Shown here in pieces: positions 13,776-21,195 of a DNA stretch of 21,552 nt (position 1 is the first letter of the stretch; every line of letters starts with the position of its first letter). A program made the position numbers and the translations under genes. The notes beneath the pieces are model-generated. The model was not told the origin of the DNA, searched no databases, and worked only from the letters and a program-made list of their open reading frames with translations. The stretch is from positions 1 to 21,552 of the forward strand of contig JAUTXM010000013.1 in assembly GCA_030838025.1 (NCBI GenBank). Reading direction: 5' to 3'. Source of the stretch: Acidimicrobiaceae bacterium. Its GTDB lineage: Bacteria > Actinomycetota > Acidimicrobiia > Acidimicrobiales > Palsa-688.

Positions 13776-14790
13776 CGCAGCTGCGGGGCGCTATTCGGAC
13801 ATGGGCTACCGGCGCTGCGGCCGCCGCGGCCTCATGCTGCCGCTCGTCTCGCTCGGGCTCTGGCAGAACTTTGGCGGCGAACGGCCCATCGAGACAGGAC
13901 GCCAGATCCTGCTGCGCGCCTTCGATCTCGGCATCACCCACATCGACCTGGCCAATAACTACGGCCCCCCGTACGGGTCAGCCGAGGAGAACTTCGGTCG
14001 GATCCTGCGTCGCGACCTGGCGCCCTACCGGGACGAGCTCGTTCTTTCGACCAAGGCGGGCTACGACATGTGGCCCGGTCCCTACGGCGAGGGAGGCTCG
14101 CGCAAGTACCTCCTTGCCAGCCTCGACCAGAGCCTGGCTCGGATGGGCGTCGAGTACGTCGACATCTTCTACTCCCACCGTTTCGACCCCGACACTCCGC
14201 TGGAGGAGACGATGGGCGCCCTCGATGCCGCAGTGCGCCAGGGCAAGGCGCTGTATGTCGGCATTTCGTCGTATTCCGACGACCGCACCCGGGAAGCCGC
14301 CGACATATTGGCCAGCCTGGGCACGCCGCTGCTCATCCACCAGCCGTCGTACTCGATGCTCAATCGCTGGATCGAAGGCGGCCTGCTCGACGTCCTGTCC
14401 GAGATCGGCGCCGGCTGCATTACCTTCTCGCCACTCGCCCAGGGTCTCCTGACGGACCGCTACCTGGGAGGCATCCCCGAGGGCTCGCGCGCCGAGCGCC
14501 GGGGGTCGCTACGCCCCGACATGTTGAGCGATACCAACCTGGCGCACGTCCGGACCCTGAACGCCATCGCCCAACGCCGGGGCCAGACGCTCGCCCAGAT
14601 GGCCCTGGCGTGGACGCTGCGCGACGCCCGTGTCACCTCCACCCTCATCGGGGTGAGCAGCGTGGCCCAGCTGGAGGAGAACCTGGCGGCTCTGGACAAC
14701 CTCACGTTCTCCGCCGCCGAGCTGGCCGAGATCGACGAGCACGCCGTCGAAGGTGACATCAACCTGTGGAAACGCTCAAGCTCGTCGTGA
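13765..14790 (+). CDS. Aldo/keto reductase, YghZ (L-glyceraldehyde 3-phosphate reductase) type
   Basis: A 341-aa NADPH-dependent reductase. MVYDAAAGRYSDMGYRRCGRRG and LVSLGLWQNFGG at the N-terminus are characteristic of the AKR14/YghZ and Kv-beta-like branch. The catalytic tetrad is D61, Y66 (DLANNYG), K97 (LSTKAG) and H138 (FYSHR). GISSYS, the QPSYSMLNRW strand and the C-terminal cofactor loop (TSTLIGVSSVAQLEEN) are intact. YghZ proteins reduce L-glyceraldehyde 3-phosphate and methylglyoxal, so detoxification of reactive aldehydes is likely. The ATG at 13765 has GAGGAG with a nine-base gap; an in-frame GTG at 13741 adds eight residues absent from relatives and has no ribosome binding site. 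Its start lies inside the deaminase remnant. Confidence 0.94.
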   Translation: MVYDAAAGRYSDMGYRRCGRRGLMLPLVSLGLWQNFGGERPIETGRQILLRAFDLGITHIDLANNYGPPYGSAEENFGRILRRDLAPYRDELVLSTKAGYDMWPGPYGEGGSRKYLLASLDQSLARMGVEYVDIFYSHRFDPDTPLEETMGALDAAVRQGKALYVGISSYSDDRTREAADILASLGTPLLIHQPSYSMLNRWIEGGLLDVLSEIGAGCITFSPLAQGLLTDRYLGGIPEGSRAERRGSLRPDMLSDTNLAHVRTLNAIAQRRGQTLAQMALAWTLRDARVTSTLIGVSSVAQLEENLAALDNLTFSAAELAEIDEHAVEGDINLWKRSSSS

Positions 14791-15109
14791 CACCCGCGTC
14801 GCTCGAATCGACCGCGCCCGAAAGCGACGAAGATCGCTCTGGCCGAAATGACCCGGACCTGCGGCACTTGCCCGACTGACCTGCGGCTGGGCCGGGCAAG
14901 AACGGGTGTACGCTGGTATTTTACACGGAGCTGTTCCTCGCCGTGGCGGATCTGCCTTGAGCCTTGGGCAGCGTCCGGGAACTGTCGCCCCGGACCCTGG
15001 TGACCGCAACGCTCACCAGAACTCGAGAGACGCTTGGTTCGGGCAGGACGACCGCACGGTTGTCGCCCCGTTAACGGGCTCGACGCCTCCCTACCCCAGG
15101 AGGAATGCG
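14791..15109. other. 319-base intergenic region upstream of the ABC exporter
   Basis: I find no gene here. It holds a hairpin-like inverted repeat, CTTGCCCG (14867-14874) and CGGGCAAG (14893-14900), that may end the reductase transcript. Then comes the AT-rich dyad GTGTA (14906-14910)/TACAC (14922-14926) with an extended -10-like TGGTATTTT at 14914-14922. The rest, about 180 bases, would be a long 5' leader ending in AGGAGG. The exporter frame is open back to 14906, but nothing resembling ABC protein sequence lies before 15110. Confidence 0.5.
14906..14926 (+). promoter_or_regulatory. Candidate extended -10 promoter within a short dyad
   Basis: TGGTATTTT (14914-14922) fits the TGnTATnnT extended -10 pattern and is an AT-rich island in GC-rich DNA. 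It is enclosed by the 5-base arms GTGTA and TACAC, so a TetR- or GntR-like repressor site overlapping the promoter is possible. No clear -35 box is seen. It would serve the ABC exporter genes 190 bases downstream. Confidence 0.3.
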
Positions 15110-16027
15110 TTGATCGAAGCCCACGGCCTGACCAAACGATACGGGTCCAAGCTGGCCGTCGACGATCTCTCCTTCGAGGTGAACGCCGGTCAGGTCACGG
15201 GATTTCTCGGACCCAACGGGGCAGGCAAGTCGACGACGCTGCGCATGGTCATGGGTCTGGACGCCCCGACCGGGGGTGTGGTGACCATCGACGGGCGTGC
15301 CTACGCCAAGATCTCTCGCCCGCTGTTCGAGGTGGGTGCCATGCTGGAAGCCAAGGCGATCCACGACGGACGCAGCGCCTTCAACCACCTGCTGTGCCTG
15401 GCCAAGAGCAATGGCATCAAGCGCCGCCGGGTGGACGAGGTACTGGAGATCGTCGGGCTGACGAGCGTGGCCAAGAAACGGGCCGGCCTGTTCTCCCTCG
15501 GCATGGGCCAGCGACTCGGGATTGGTGTGGCATTGCTCGGAGATCCGGGAGTGTTGATCTTCGACGAGCCGGTCAACGGTCTCGATCCCGACGGGATCGT
15601 GTGGATCCGCAATCTGATGCGGTCCCTGGCCGGCGAGGGGCGCACGGTGTTTGTTTCCAGCCACCTCATGGCGGAGATGGCCTTGACCGCCGACCACGTG
15701 ATCGTGATCGGCCGGGGGAAACTGCTGGCCGAGGCCAGCGTCGACGATCTCATTCGGGGCAGCTCGCAGAACTATGTCCGGGTTCGCTCCCCCCAGGTTG
15801 CCAAGCTGGCCGCGCTGGTCAACGCCAAGGGCGGGTCGAGTCGCTCCGAGGACGACGGCGCACTGGCCGTCACCGGACTCGACGCCCCCGCGATCGGCGA
15901 TCTGGCGGGCGCCAATGGCGTCGTCTTGCACGAGCTGTCACCCCAAGAAGCATCCTTGGAAGAGGCCTATATGGAACTGACCCACGACAGCGTCGACTAC
16001 CGCTCCGAGCCCGGGAAGGTGGCCTGA
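15110..16027 (+). CDS. ABC-2-type exporter, ATP-binding protein, 305 aa
   Basis: Motifs: Walker A GPNGAGKST (34-42), signature SLGMGQ (129-134), Walker B LIFDEP (149-154, catalytic Glu153), the D-loop region NGLDPDG and switch His185 (SSHLMAEM). The C-terminal 90 residues form the extra domain typical of DrrA/BcrA-type exporters. It powers the permease encoded two bases after its stop, exporting a drug-, lipid- or bacteriocin-like substrate that cannot be named. I chose TTG at 15110 because AGGAGG (15098-15103) lies six bases upstream and the conserved IEAHGLTKRYG begins directly after. An ATG at 15105 is too close to that Shine-Dalgarno and reads ATG-CGT-TGA. The family length (about 300 aa) agrees. 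Confidence 0.94.
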   Translation: MIEAHGLTKRYGSKLAVDDLSFEVNAGQVTGFLGPNGAGKSTTLRMVMGLDAPTGGVVTIDGRAYAKISRPLFEVGAMLEAKAIHDGRSAFNHLLCLAKSNGIKRRRVDEVLEIVGLTSVAKKRAGLFSLGMGQRLGIGVALLGDPGVLIFDEPVNGLDPDGIVWIRNLMRSLAGEGRTVFVSSHLMAEMALTADHVIVIGRGKLLAEASVDDLIRGSSQNYVRVRSPQVAKLAALVNAKGGSSRSEDDGALAVTGLDAPAIGDLAGANGVVLHELSPQEASLEEAYMELTHDSVDYRSEPGKVA

Positions 16028-16029
16028 CG

Positions 16030-16863
16030 ATGGTTGTGACCCAGATGCCCCAGTTGGGTGGTCCCTTGGCGGGTGCGCAGCCGACGGGGCCGATCTTCCC
16101 TGACGTGCTGAGCTCGGAGTGGACCAAGCTGCGCACCGTCCGCTCGACCTACTGGACGCTGCTCGCGGCTGCGGTCGCGATGATCGGGTTGTCCGTGATC
16201 GTGTGTGCGGTCTACGTGGCGCAATATGCCAGCCTGAGCGTGAAGGACAAGGCGACCTTCGATCCGATCACGTCCAGCCTGGCGGGCGGCTTCCTGGCCC
16301 AGCTGGCCATCGCGGTGCTGGGCGTACTCGTCGTCACCAGCGAATACAGCAGCGGCATGATCCGGGCCACCTTCGCCGCCGTGCCCCAACGCCTCACCGT
16401 CCTGGCCGCCAAAGCGGCGGTCTTTGCCGGCGTCACGTTCGTGGTTTCGACCGGCGCCTGTTTCATTGCCTTCTTCGTCGGGCAGGCGATCCTGTCGACC
16501 AAACACATCGGCGTGAGCCTCGGCGCACCCGATGCCCTGCGCATCGTGATCGGATCCGGCCTCTATCTGGCGGTCCTCGGACTGCTGGCGCTCGGTTTGG
16601 GCACCATCATTCGCAGGACCGCGGGAGCCATCGCCGCGGTGTTCGGCTTGATCTTTGTGCTCCCCTCCTTGGCCCTTCTGCTGCCCAGTTCGATGGACGC
16701 GGTCCAGAAGTTTCTCCCGAGCAACGCCGGCCAGGCCCTGGTCGGTGGAGGGACCAGGGGCACGAACGAACTCTCACCCTGGGTCGGTTTCGGCGTGTTC
16801 TGCATCTATGCAATCGCGGCGCTGATCATTGCCGGATCGTCCTTGGTACGGCGCGACGCCTGA
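16030..16863 (+). CDS. ABC-2-type exporter, permease, 277 aa
   Basis: Six membrane segments (about 42-64, 86-104, 128-153, 172-193, 197-219, 252-272). The family landmarks are SEWTKLRTVRSTYW (29-42) before the first helix and SEYSSGMIRATFAAVPQR (104-121) after the second, both typical of actinobacterial ABC-2 permeases. It starts two bases after the ATPase stop and is surely cotranscribed and translationally linked, with GGAAGG upstream. The pair would form a 2+2 exporter. No lantibiotic or antibiotic biosynthesis gene lies in the window to hint at a substrate. Confidence 0.92.
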   Translation: MVVTQMPQLGGPLAGAQPTGPIFPDVLSSEWTKLRTVRSTYWTLLAAAVAMIGLSVIVCAVYVAQYASLSVKDKATFDPITSSLAGGFLAQLAIAVLGVLVVTSEYSSGMIRATFAAVPQRLTVLAAKAAVFAGVTFVVSTGACFIAFFVGQAILSTKHIGVSLGAPDALRIVIGSGLYLAVLGLLALGLGTIIRRTAGAIAAVFGLIFVLPSLALLLPSSMDAVQKFLPSNAGQALVGGGTRGTNELSPWVGFGVFCIYAIAALIIAGSSLVRRDA

Positions 16864-16916
16864 GCCATTCGCCCCCTCGTCGCCCCGTCTCCGCCCATCT
16901 CCGCGCAGCTCCAGCC

Positions 16917-17999
16917 ATGACCGCGACGCAACCCGAGGTGTTTCCTCTTGTCGACGGCGGGGTGCCCGACCGCACGGCGCGACCGGGACGGCTCCGCCTT
17001 GCTGTTGGGCTTCTGATTGGCGCCGGCGCCATCTACTTCATCGTGTCCTCGTCAGGAGGATTCGCCGACGCCGCGGGGGCCGTCACCTCGGCCCGCCCCG
17101 GCTGGCTCGCTGCGGGCGGGTTGGCGGAGGCGGGCAGCTACGCCGCGTTGGGCCTCTTGTTGCGCCGCCTGGTCGGCGACCGCGTGAGCCGTCGCAACGG
17201 GGTTCGCCTGGGCCTGGTCGTGGCCGGATTGGGCAATGTCCTCCCGGCCGCGCCAGCCGAGGGTCTCGTCATGGCCGGTGCCGAGCTGCGTCGCCGCGGG
17301 GTCGACAGCCGGCGGACGCTCATTGCCCTCGGGCTCATGCAATGGCTGTCGGTCCGAACACTGTTCGGTGTTGCCGCCCTCGACGCGCTGGGCGTGGCGG
17401 CGGTGGCTCAGGTTCGGTATCCGCGGGCGGCGCCGGGCCGTTTCGTCCTCGCCGCCATCGCGCTTACCGTTCTCGGGGCGCTGGCCGTGACGGCCTGGTT
17501 GGCCAGCCGGCGCCAGACGATGGAGCTGGTGGCGCTGGTGGGCGGAAGGCTCCGGTTCTGGCGTCCTTCCCTGCCGGCCAGCGAACGCCGGGCCCGAGGC
17601 GCCCTCTGGCACGCCGAGATCCTCGAGGCGCTCGGATCGAGGCGCAACCAGGCCGCCCTCGCCGGCGTCGCCCTCACCACGTGCCTGGCCGACGCCACCT
17701 GCTTTCGCTGCGCCCTGGTCGCGGTCGGCGTACACCTGAAACCAGGGATGTTCCTGTTCGCCTATGCGGTCGCAATGATCACTGCCTTGGTGCCCTTTGT
17801 CCCTGCTGGGCTCGGTGTCGTCGAGACGGTCGTCCCCGCGCTGCTGCACCACGCCGGCGTCCCGCTCCCCACCGCCCTGGCCGGCGTCCTCGCGTATCGC
17901 GCCCTCGGGACACTCCTGCCCGCCGTCGCCGGCACCGCGGCGCTCATCCGACTCCGCATGGCGGACGTCGTCCCGTCCGCGGTGACCGCCCCGCGCTGA
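16917..17999 (+). CDS. Flippase-like membrane protein (LPG synthase TM-domain / UPF0104 family), 360 aa
   Basis: About eight hydrophobic segments. It has the two hallmark segments of the lysylphosphatidylglycerol synthase membrane-domain family: GNVLPAAPAEG (106-116) in the first half and FVPAGLGVVE (294-303) before the last helices, followed by LAYRALGTLLPAVAG. There is no C-terminal aminoacyl-transferase domain, so this is the stand-alone flippase-like form (AglD2-like), thought to move or organise lipid-linked compounds across the membrane. It lies 53 bases after the ABC permease on the same strand and may be in the same operon, which would point to envelope lipid handling for the exporter. 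The ATG at 16917 has no clear Shine-Dalgarno sequence. Confidence 0.85.
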   Translation: MTATQPEVFPLVDGGVPDRTARPGRLRLAVGLLIGAGAIYFIVSSSGGFADAAGAVTSARPGWLAAGGLAEAGSYAALGLLLRRLVGDRVSRRNGVRLGLVVAGLGNVLPAAPAEGLVMAGAELRRRGVDSRRTLIALGLMQWLSVRTLFGVAALDALGVAAVAQVRYPRAAPGRFVLAAIALTVLGALAVTAWLASRRQTMELVALVGGRLRFWRPSLPASERRARGALWHAEILEALGSRRNQAALAGVALTTCLADATCFRCALVAVGVHLKPGMFLFAYAVAMITALVPFVPAGLGVVETVVPALLHHAGVPLPTALAGVLAYRALGTLLPAVAGTAALIRLRMADVVPSAVTAPR

Positions 18000-18008
18000 A
18001 CGGCCGCA

Positions 18009-18093
18009 TCCGTGGGCGACTTAGGGTTCCGTGGGCGAGTTAGAGCGCAATGACGACCGTAACGAGCCCACAGAGCCGTAAGGAGCCCACAGA
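18009..18093 (+). repeat. Long intergenic hairpin made of two 19-nt units with tandem G.A mismatches
   Basis: Positions x and 36102-x pair in one unbroken register from 18009/18093 to 18042/18060. Paired blocks are 18012-18017 with 18085-18090, 18020-18023 with 18079-18082, 18025-18029 with 18073-18077 (one G-U), 18031-18036 with 18066-18071, and 18039-18042 with 18060-18063. The 5' arm is two 19-base units, each starting GTGGGCGA-N-TTAG. Both units leave the same GA/GA double mismatch unpaired. The base that differs between units (C18020, G18039) is matched by a compensating change on the other arm (G18082, C18063). It begins 10 bases after the flippase-like gene stop, so termination is the default role. 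Confidence 0.7.
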
Positions 18094-18096
18094 CTG

Positions 18097-18123
18097 GGCC
18101 CACCCGGCCCACCCGGCCCACCC
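18097..18123. repeat. Three perfect tandem copies of GGCCCACCC
   Basis: The 9-base unit repeats at 18097-18105, 18106-18114 and 18115-18123. Each copy contains GCCCAC, the same hexamer found twice in the 3' arm of the hairpin just upstream, giving five GCCCAC copies against two GTGGGC copies. Alternative pairings between these are possible in the RNA. The stretch is noncoding as far as I can tell. Confidence 0.85.
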
Positions 18124-18193
18124 CCGACACGTCGCGGGATTTCTCCGCGAATGGTGTCGATCTGGGCGCGTCCGTCCGTCGTTCAGCGTGGAT

Positions 18194-18209
18194 GGTGCCG
18201 AATGGCACC
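18194..18209. promoter_or_regulatory. Perfect dyad GGTGCC-GAAT-GGCACC before the VOC gene
   Basis: Six-base perfect arms with a four-base spacer end 29 bases before the ATG at 18239. The position fits an operator or a small hairpin in the 5' leader. No convincing -10 or -35 boxes are visible beside it. Confidence 0.3.
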
Positions 18210-18238
18210 GCACCTGCACTGCGAACCAGGGAGAAACC

Positions 18239-18589
18239 ATGCCGCATCCGATTGTGCACGCCGAGATCCGCTCGACCGATCCTGACGCGACTCGCGCCTT
18301 TTTCGGAGGTCTGTTCGGGTGGACCTACCCGCAGGAGGGGGCGTTCCCCGGTTACACCTTCGTCGATACAGGTGTCCCCGATTCGCTCTATACCGCGATC
18401 AGCCCGCTCCAGGGCGACGGCGATCTCGTGACCTTCTTCGTTGGCGTCGAAGACATCGACCGAACCCTGGGGCAGGCCGCAGAACTCGGCGGCCGGGTGG
18501 TCCAAGAGCGCGTCGATGTCCCCGGCGTGGCGTTCGCGTTGATCGCCGATCCCCAGGGCCACATTGTCGGACTGGCCCAGCAGGCCTGA
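18239..18589 (+). CDS. VOC (glyoxalase/bleomycin-resistance fold) protein, 116 aa
   Basis: A single-domain VOC protein with the IVHAEIRSTDPDATRAFFGGLFGW start (5-28) and the end motif IADPQGHIVGLAQ (102-114), the usual 'DP.GN..GL.Q' pattern. His7 is a potential metal ligand; the matching C-terminal Glu is not obvious, so enzyme activity is uncertain. Proteins of this size act as lyases, isomerases, dioxygenase-like enzymes or binding proteins. The ATG at 18239 follows AGGGAGA with a five- to six-base gap. An in-frame ATG at 18050 would add a repeat-encoded segment (HPAHPAHP) and is rejected. It is convergent with the MMPL gene, 16 bases apart. Confidence 0.88.
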   Translation: MPHPIVHAEIRSTDPDATRAFFGGLFGWTYPQEGAFPGYTFVDTGVPDSLYTAISPLQGDGDLVTFFVGVEDIDRTLGQAAELGGRVVQERVDVPGVAFALIADPQGHIVGLAQQA

Positions 18590-18611
18590 GCTGCCGCCGG
18601 GACCCTCAGGC
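18584..18611. terminator. Bidirectional terminator candidate between VOC and MMPL genes
   Basis: GCCTGAG (18584-18590) and CTCAGGC (18605-18611) form a perfect 7-base stem with a 14-base loop covering the stop codons of both convergent genes. It works equally on either strand. There is no T-run. Confidence 0.45.
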
Positions 18612-20831
18612 GCCCTCTGACAAGCCGATGCGATGGTAGAGCCGCTGCAGCGGCTCGGGCGCCCACCAATTGGCTTCGCCCGCCAGCCGCATGAATGCCG
18701 GAACCAACACGCCTCGCACCAAGGTGGCGTCGACCAGGACGGCCATGGTCAGCCCGACGCCGAACATCTTGAGGAAGGTCACTTCCGAGGTGGCGGTGGC
18801 GGTGAAGATCACCGCGAGCAGCAACGCGGCCGCGGTCACGATCCGGCCGGTGCGTTCAAGCCCGAGCGCGACCGAACTGACGTTGTCGCCGGTGCGGTCG
18901 TGCTCCTCCTTGATCCGCGACAGGAGGAAGACCTCATAGTCCATGGACAGCCCGAACGCGATGCAGAACATCAAGATGGGGGTGGTCGTCTCCAACCGGC
19001 CGGTGGCCGTGAAGTTGAAGAAGTGCGCCAAGTGGCCCTGCTGGAAGATCCACACCATGGCGCCGAAGGTGGCGGTGAGGCTGAGCAGGTTCAGGACCAG
19101 CGCTTTGACCGGCACGACCACACTGCCGGTCATGAGGAACAACACGCTGAAGGTGACCAGGGCGATGAGGGCGCCGGCCAACGGCAGCTTGCTCCCCAGC
19201 GACGCCTTCGAGTCAACCAGTTGGGCCGACTGTCCGCCGACGATGATGGGAAAAGGCGCAGGGGTGCCCCGGATGGCGTGTACCAGCGTTTCGGCCTGGG
19301 CTGACTGCGGGTCGACCGTCGGGACCGCCGAGAGCCAGGTACCGCCGCCTTGGCCGGGCGCCGTGAACCGGGCGCTGGCCGCGTTGGGCGGGGCCACCAG
19401 CTGACCTCCCGCGTAGGAGCCGGTGGTGGCGTCGACGCGACCCACGTGGGCGATCATCGACAGCCGGGCGGCGTAGCCGCCGATGACGGCCGCTGCCCTG
19501 GGGTCGGCGGTCGGGGCCACGATCTGGGCCGCGCTGGCCTCGTTCCCGGTGAAATTGGTGCGGATTGCCTGGTGGACCAGATGGCTGGTGGCCGAGCTGG
19601 GCAGCACCCGGTCGTCGGGGAGCCCGAAGCTGATATGGCGGAATGGGGATCCCAACACCACCAGCAGGACCACTACGGCCCCGCCCATGACCACTGGGCG
19701 GCGCATGACCGTCGTGGCCAGCCGGTGCCAGAAACCGTGCTCGGTGTCTGGAATGGTGCGGGCCTTCAGGCGGCCGCCGAGGGTGCCGAGGTCGACGCGG
19801 GGGCCGAGTACCGCCAGGATGGCCGGGAGGACGACGACGGCACCGACCGCGGCCAGGATGGTGACCGCGATGCCGGCATAGGCGAACGACTTCAAGAAGT
19901 ACAGGGGAAACACCAGCAGCGCCGCCAGCGAGACAGCGACGGTGGTGGCGCTGAAGACGACGGTGCGGCCCGCGGTCTGTATGGTCCGGACCACTGCCTG
20001 TGACGGGTCGAGTCCGCGATGCACCTCCTCCCGAAACCGGGAGACGATGAACAAGCTGTAGTCGATGGCCAGCCCCAGCCCGAGGGCCGTGGTCAGGTTG
20101 AGGGAGAAGATGCTCACGTGGGTGAACAGCGTGATCACCCGCAGCACCAGCAGGGTGCCGACCACGCAGAGGGCGCCGATCGCAACCGGCAAGAGGGACG
20201 CCACGGCGCTGCGGAAGATCAAGAGCAGGAGCAGGAGGGTCGGGAGGAGCGAAAGCATCTCGGCTCGCTTGAGGTCTTCTTGGACCTGGGTGCCGACCTG
20301 ATGAAACACCTGGGCCTGGCCGCCGACTTCTACCGCGAGCTGCGAGTTGTCCAGCTGGTAGCGGGGTGCGATTGCCTTGATGCTCTTCGTTACCTGGTCG
20401 TCGCTGCCGGTGACGCGAGCCAGGATGAGGGCTTGCGTCCCGTCCTTGCTGCGCAGCGGCGGGGCGTTGCCGAGCGACCAGTACGACGTGACCTGACCGC
20501 TGCCAATACTCGGTTCCCGGCCCAGCTGCTCGGTCACGGCCAGCGCCTCCCGGCCGATCGCGGGGTCGTCGACGGCCGGCGTATATGCAGGGGCGCCGCG
20601 AGCCACCTTGGCGGTAACGAGAAGGACCATGTTGGGGTCGCCGGTGTGGAAATGGCTGGCCAGCAGATCGTGAGCCTTGGATGACGGGGCATTCGGATCG
20701 AAGAAGCCCCCGGAGGACAGGTGCGACGCCACCCCCCCGCCAATCGCCGCGGCCGCGATGGTGGCGACCAGTGCGGCCAAGAGCACGATCCGGCCCCGGC
20801 GCACGACGAAAGCGGCCAGTCGATTCAGCAT
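18606..20831 (-). CDS. MMPL-family (RND superfamily) transporter, 741 aa
   Basis: Two similar halves, each with an extracytoplasmic loop and a helix bundle. The first helix is about 15-33, the first loop about 34-190 and helices to about 345. A second start helix is near 380-395, the second loop about 396-550 and the last helices to 715. The proton-relay Asp-Tyr pairs typical of MmpL proteins are at D257-Y258 (GLGLAIDYSLFIVSRFREE) and D631-Y632 (FGLSMDYEVFLLSRIKEEHD). It is driven by the proton gradient and probably moves lipids or hydrophobic drugs. I prefer the ATG at 20831 (GGGGGCAGG just upstream, reading MLNRLAAFVVRRGR) over the ATG nine codons earlier, which has no ribosome binding site. 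No MmpS or TetR gene is adjacent. Confidence 0.94.
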   Translation of the reverse strand: MLNRLAAFVVRRGRIVLLAALVATIAAAAIGGGVASHLSSGGFFDPNAPSSKAHDLLASHFHTGDPNMVLLVTAKVARGAPAYTPAVDDPAIGREALAVTEQLGREPSIGSGQVTSYWSLGNAPPLRSKDGTQALILARVTGSDDQVTKSIKAIAPRYQLDNSQLAVEVGGQAQVFHQVGTQVQEDLKRAEMLSLLPTLLLLLLIFRSAVASLLPVAIGALCVVGTLLVLRVITLFTHVSIFSLNLTTALGLGLAIDYSLFIVSRFREEVHRGLDPSQAVVRTIQTAGRTVVFSATTVAVSLAALLVFPLYFLKSFAYAGIAVTILAAVGAVVVLPAILAVLGPRVDLGTLGGRLKARTIPDTEHGFWHRLATTVMRRPVVMGGAVVVLLVVLGSPFRHISFGLPDDRVLPSSATSHLVHQAIRTNFTGNEASAAQIVAPTADPRAAAVIGGYAARLSMIAHVGRVDATTGSYAGGQLVAPPNAASARFTAPGQGGGTWLSAVPTVDPQSAQAETLVHAIRGTPAPFPIIVGGQSAQLVDSKASLGSKLPLAGALIALVTFSVLFLMTGSVVVPVKALVLNLLSLTATFGAMVWIFQQGHLAHFFNFTATGRLETTTPILMFCIAFGLSMDYEVFLLSRIKEEHDRTGDNVSSVALGLERTGRIVTAAALLLAVIFTATATSEVTFLKMFGVGLTMAVLVDATLVRGVLVPAFMRLAGEANWWAPEPLQRLYHRIGLSEGA

Positions 20832-21011
20832 CCTGCCCCCGTGATCGCGGCCAAACATAACAGGGGTGTTCGAATCCTGCTGGCTCGCCTGCCCGGCAGC
20901 GCCGCTGGTAGTGGGGGTGATCGACGACGCAGCCGGGCGGGCTATTCCCTCGGCTCAGTGGTCGTGGTGATCGTGGTCGTGTGGACCCTCACGGGGCCCG
21001 TCGGACGGTTG
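20832..21011. other. Region between the MMPL and small Cys-rich genes
   Basis: Apart from a possible extended -10 on the minus strand (TGTTATGTT just before the MMPL gene), the main content is an 18-codon open stretch (21011 down to 20958, minus strand) directly after the UGA of the small Cys-rich gene. It encodes a His/Asp-rich tail ending HDHDHHDH before a second TGA (20957..20955). I see no separate gene. Confidence 0.4.
20983..20999 (-). other. 17-nt stem-loop 12 nt after an in-frame UGA
   Basis: On the minus strand GGGCCC (20999-20994) pairs with GGGTCC (20988-20983, one G-U) around a five-base CGTGA loop. It begins 12 bases after the UGA (21014..21012) that ends the small Cys-rich gene. 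Size, spacing and a GU in the loop are like the minimal bacterial SECIS element, but the bulged U of the Escherichia coli element is missing and short GC hairpins are common here. It could simply be a terminator. Confidence 0.25.
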
Positions 21012-21164
21012 TCAACACCCGGGTTGGCCGTGATTGCCACAACACCCCGAATGGTTGCGGAGCTTGGTGAGGTTGTTCGCCAACACCAGTTTCAACTTGG
21101 TGGCAAACGGCGCGTCGTAGTCGCGGAAGTTGGCGATGGAAACACGAACGCTGGGTCGTTCCAT
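21012..21164 (-). CDS. Small Cys-rich protein ending CCGNHGQPGC, 50 aa
   Basis: From ATG 21164 the product is MERPSVRVSI at the start, a basic helix KLKLVLANNLTKLRN (23-37) and a C-terminal CCGNHGQPGC (41-50). Two adjacent Cys, a His and a final Cys could bind zinc, iron or copper. I have the impression that small actinobacterial proteins with a CCGN-type tail exist, but I cannot name a family. The codon pattern looks genuine: the GC-rich third positions lie in this frame. GGTGGGG lies close before the ATG, a poor Shine-Dalgarno sequence. The frame is open further upstream to 21251, without a better start. After the UGA the frame continues 18 codons with a His-rich tail. It is divergent from the gene at 21269. 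Confidence 0.55.
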   Translation of the reverse strand: MERPSVRVSIANFRDYDAPFATKLKLVLANNLTKLRNHSGCCGNHGQPGC

Positions 21165-21195
21165 CACCCCACCGTACGCGGCATAGACGACAGTG

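Noticed and set aside
15034..16029. Open frame running into the ABC-2 permease from far upstream
   Set aside because: The segment before 16030 is the ATPase gene read in another frame. The permease homology and its ribosome binding site begin at 16030.
16119..16916. Upstream extension of the flippase-like gene
   Set aside because: It overlaps the ABC permease in another frame and gives Arg-rich nonsense. The real protein starts at the ATG at 16917.
18050..18238. N-terminal extension of the VOC protein from ATG 18050
   Set aside because: It would be encoded by the hairpin 3' arm and the 9-bp tandem repeat. The ATG at 18239 has a good ribosome binding site and the family start.
20832..20858. 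Nine-codon earlier ATG for the MMPL gene
   Set aside because: There is no ribosome binding site, and MFGRDHGGR is not like other MMPL starts.
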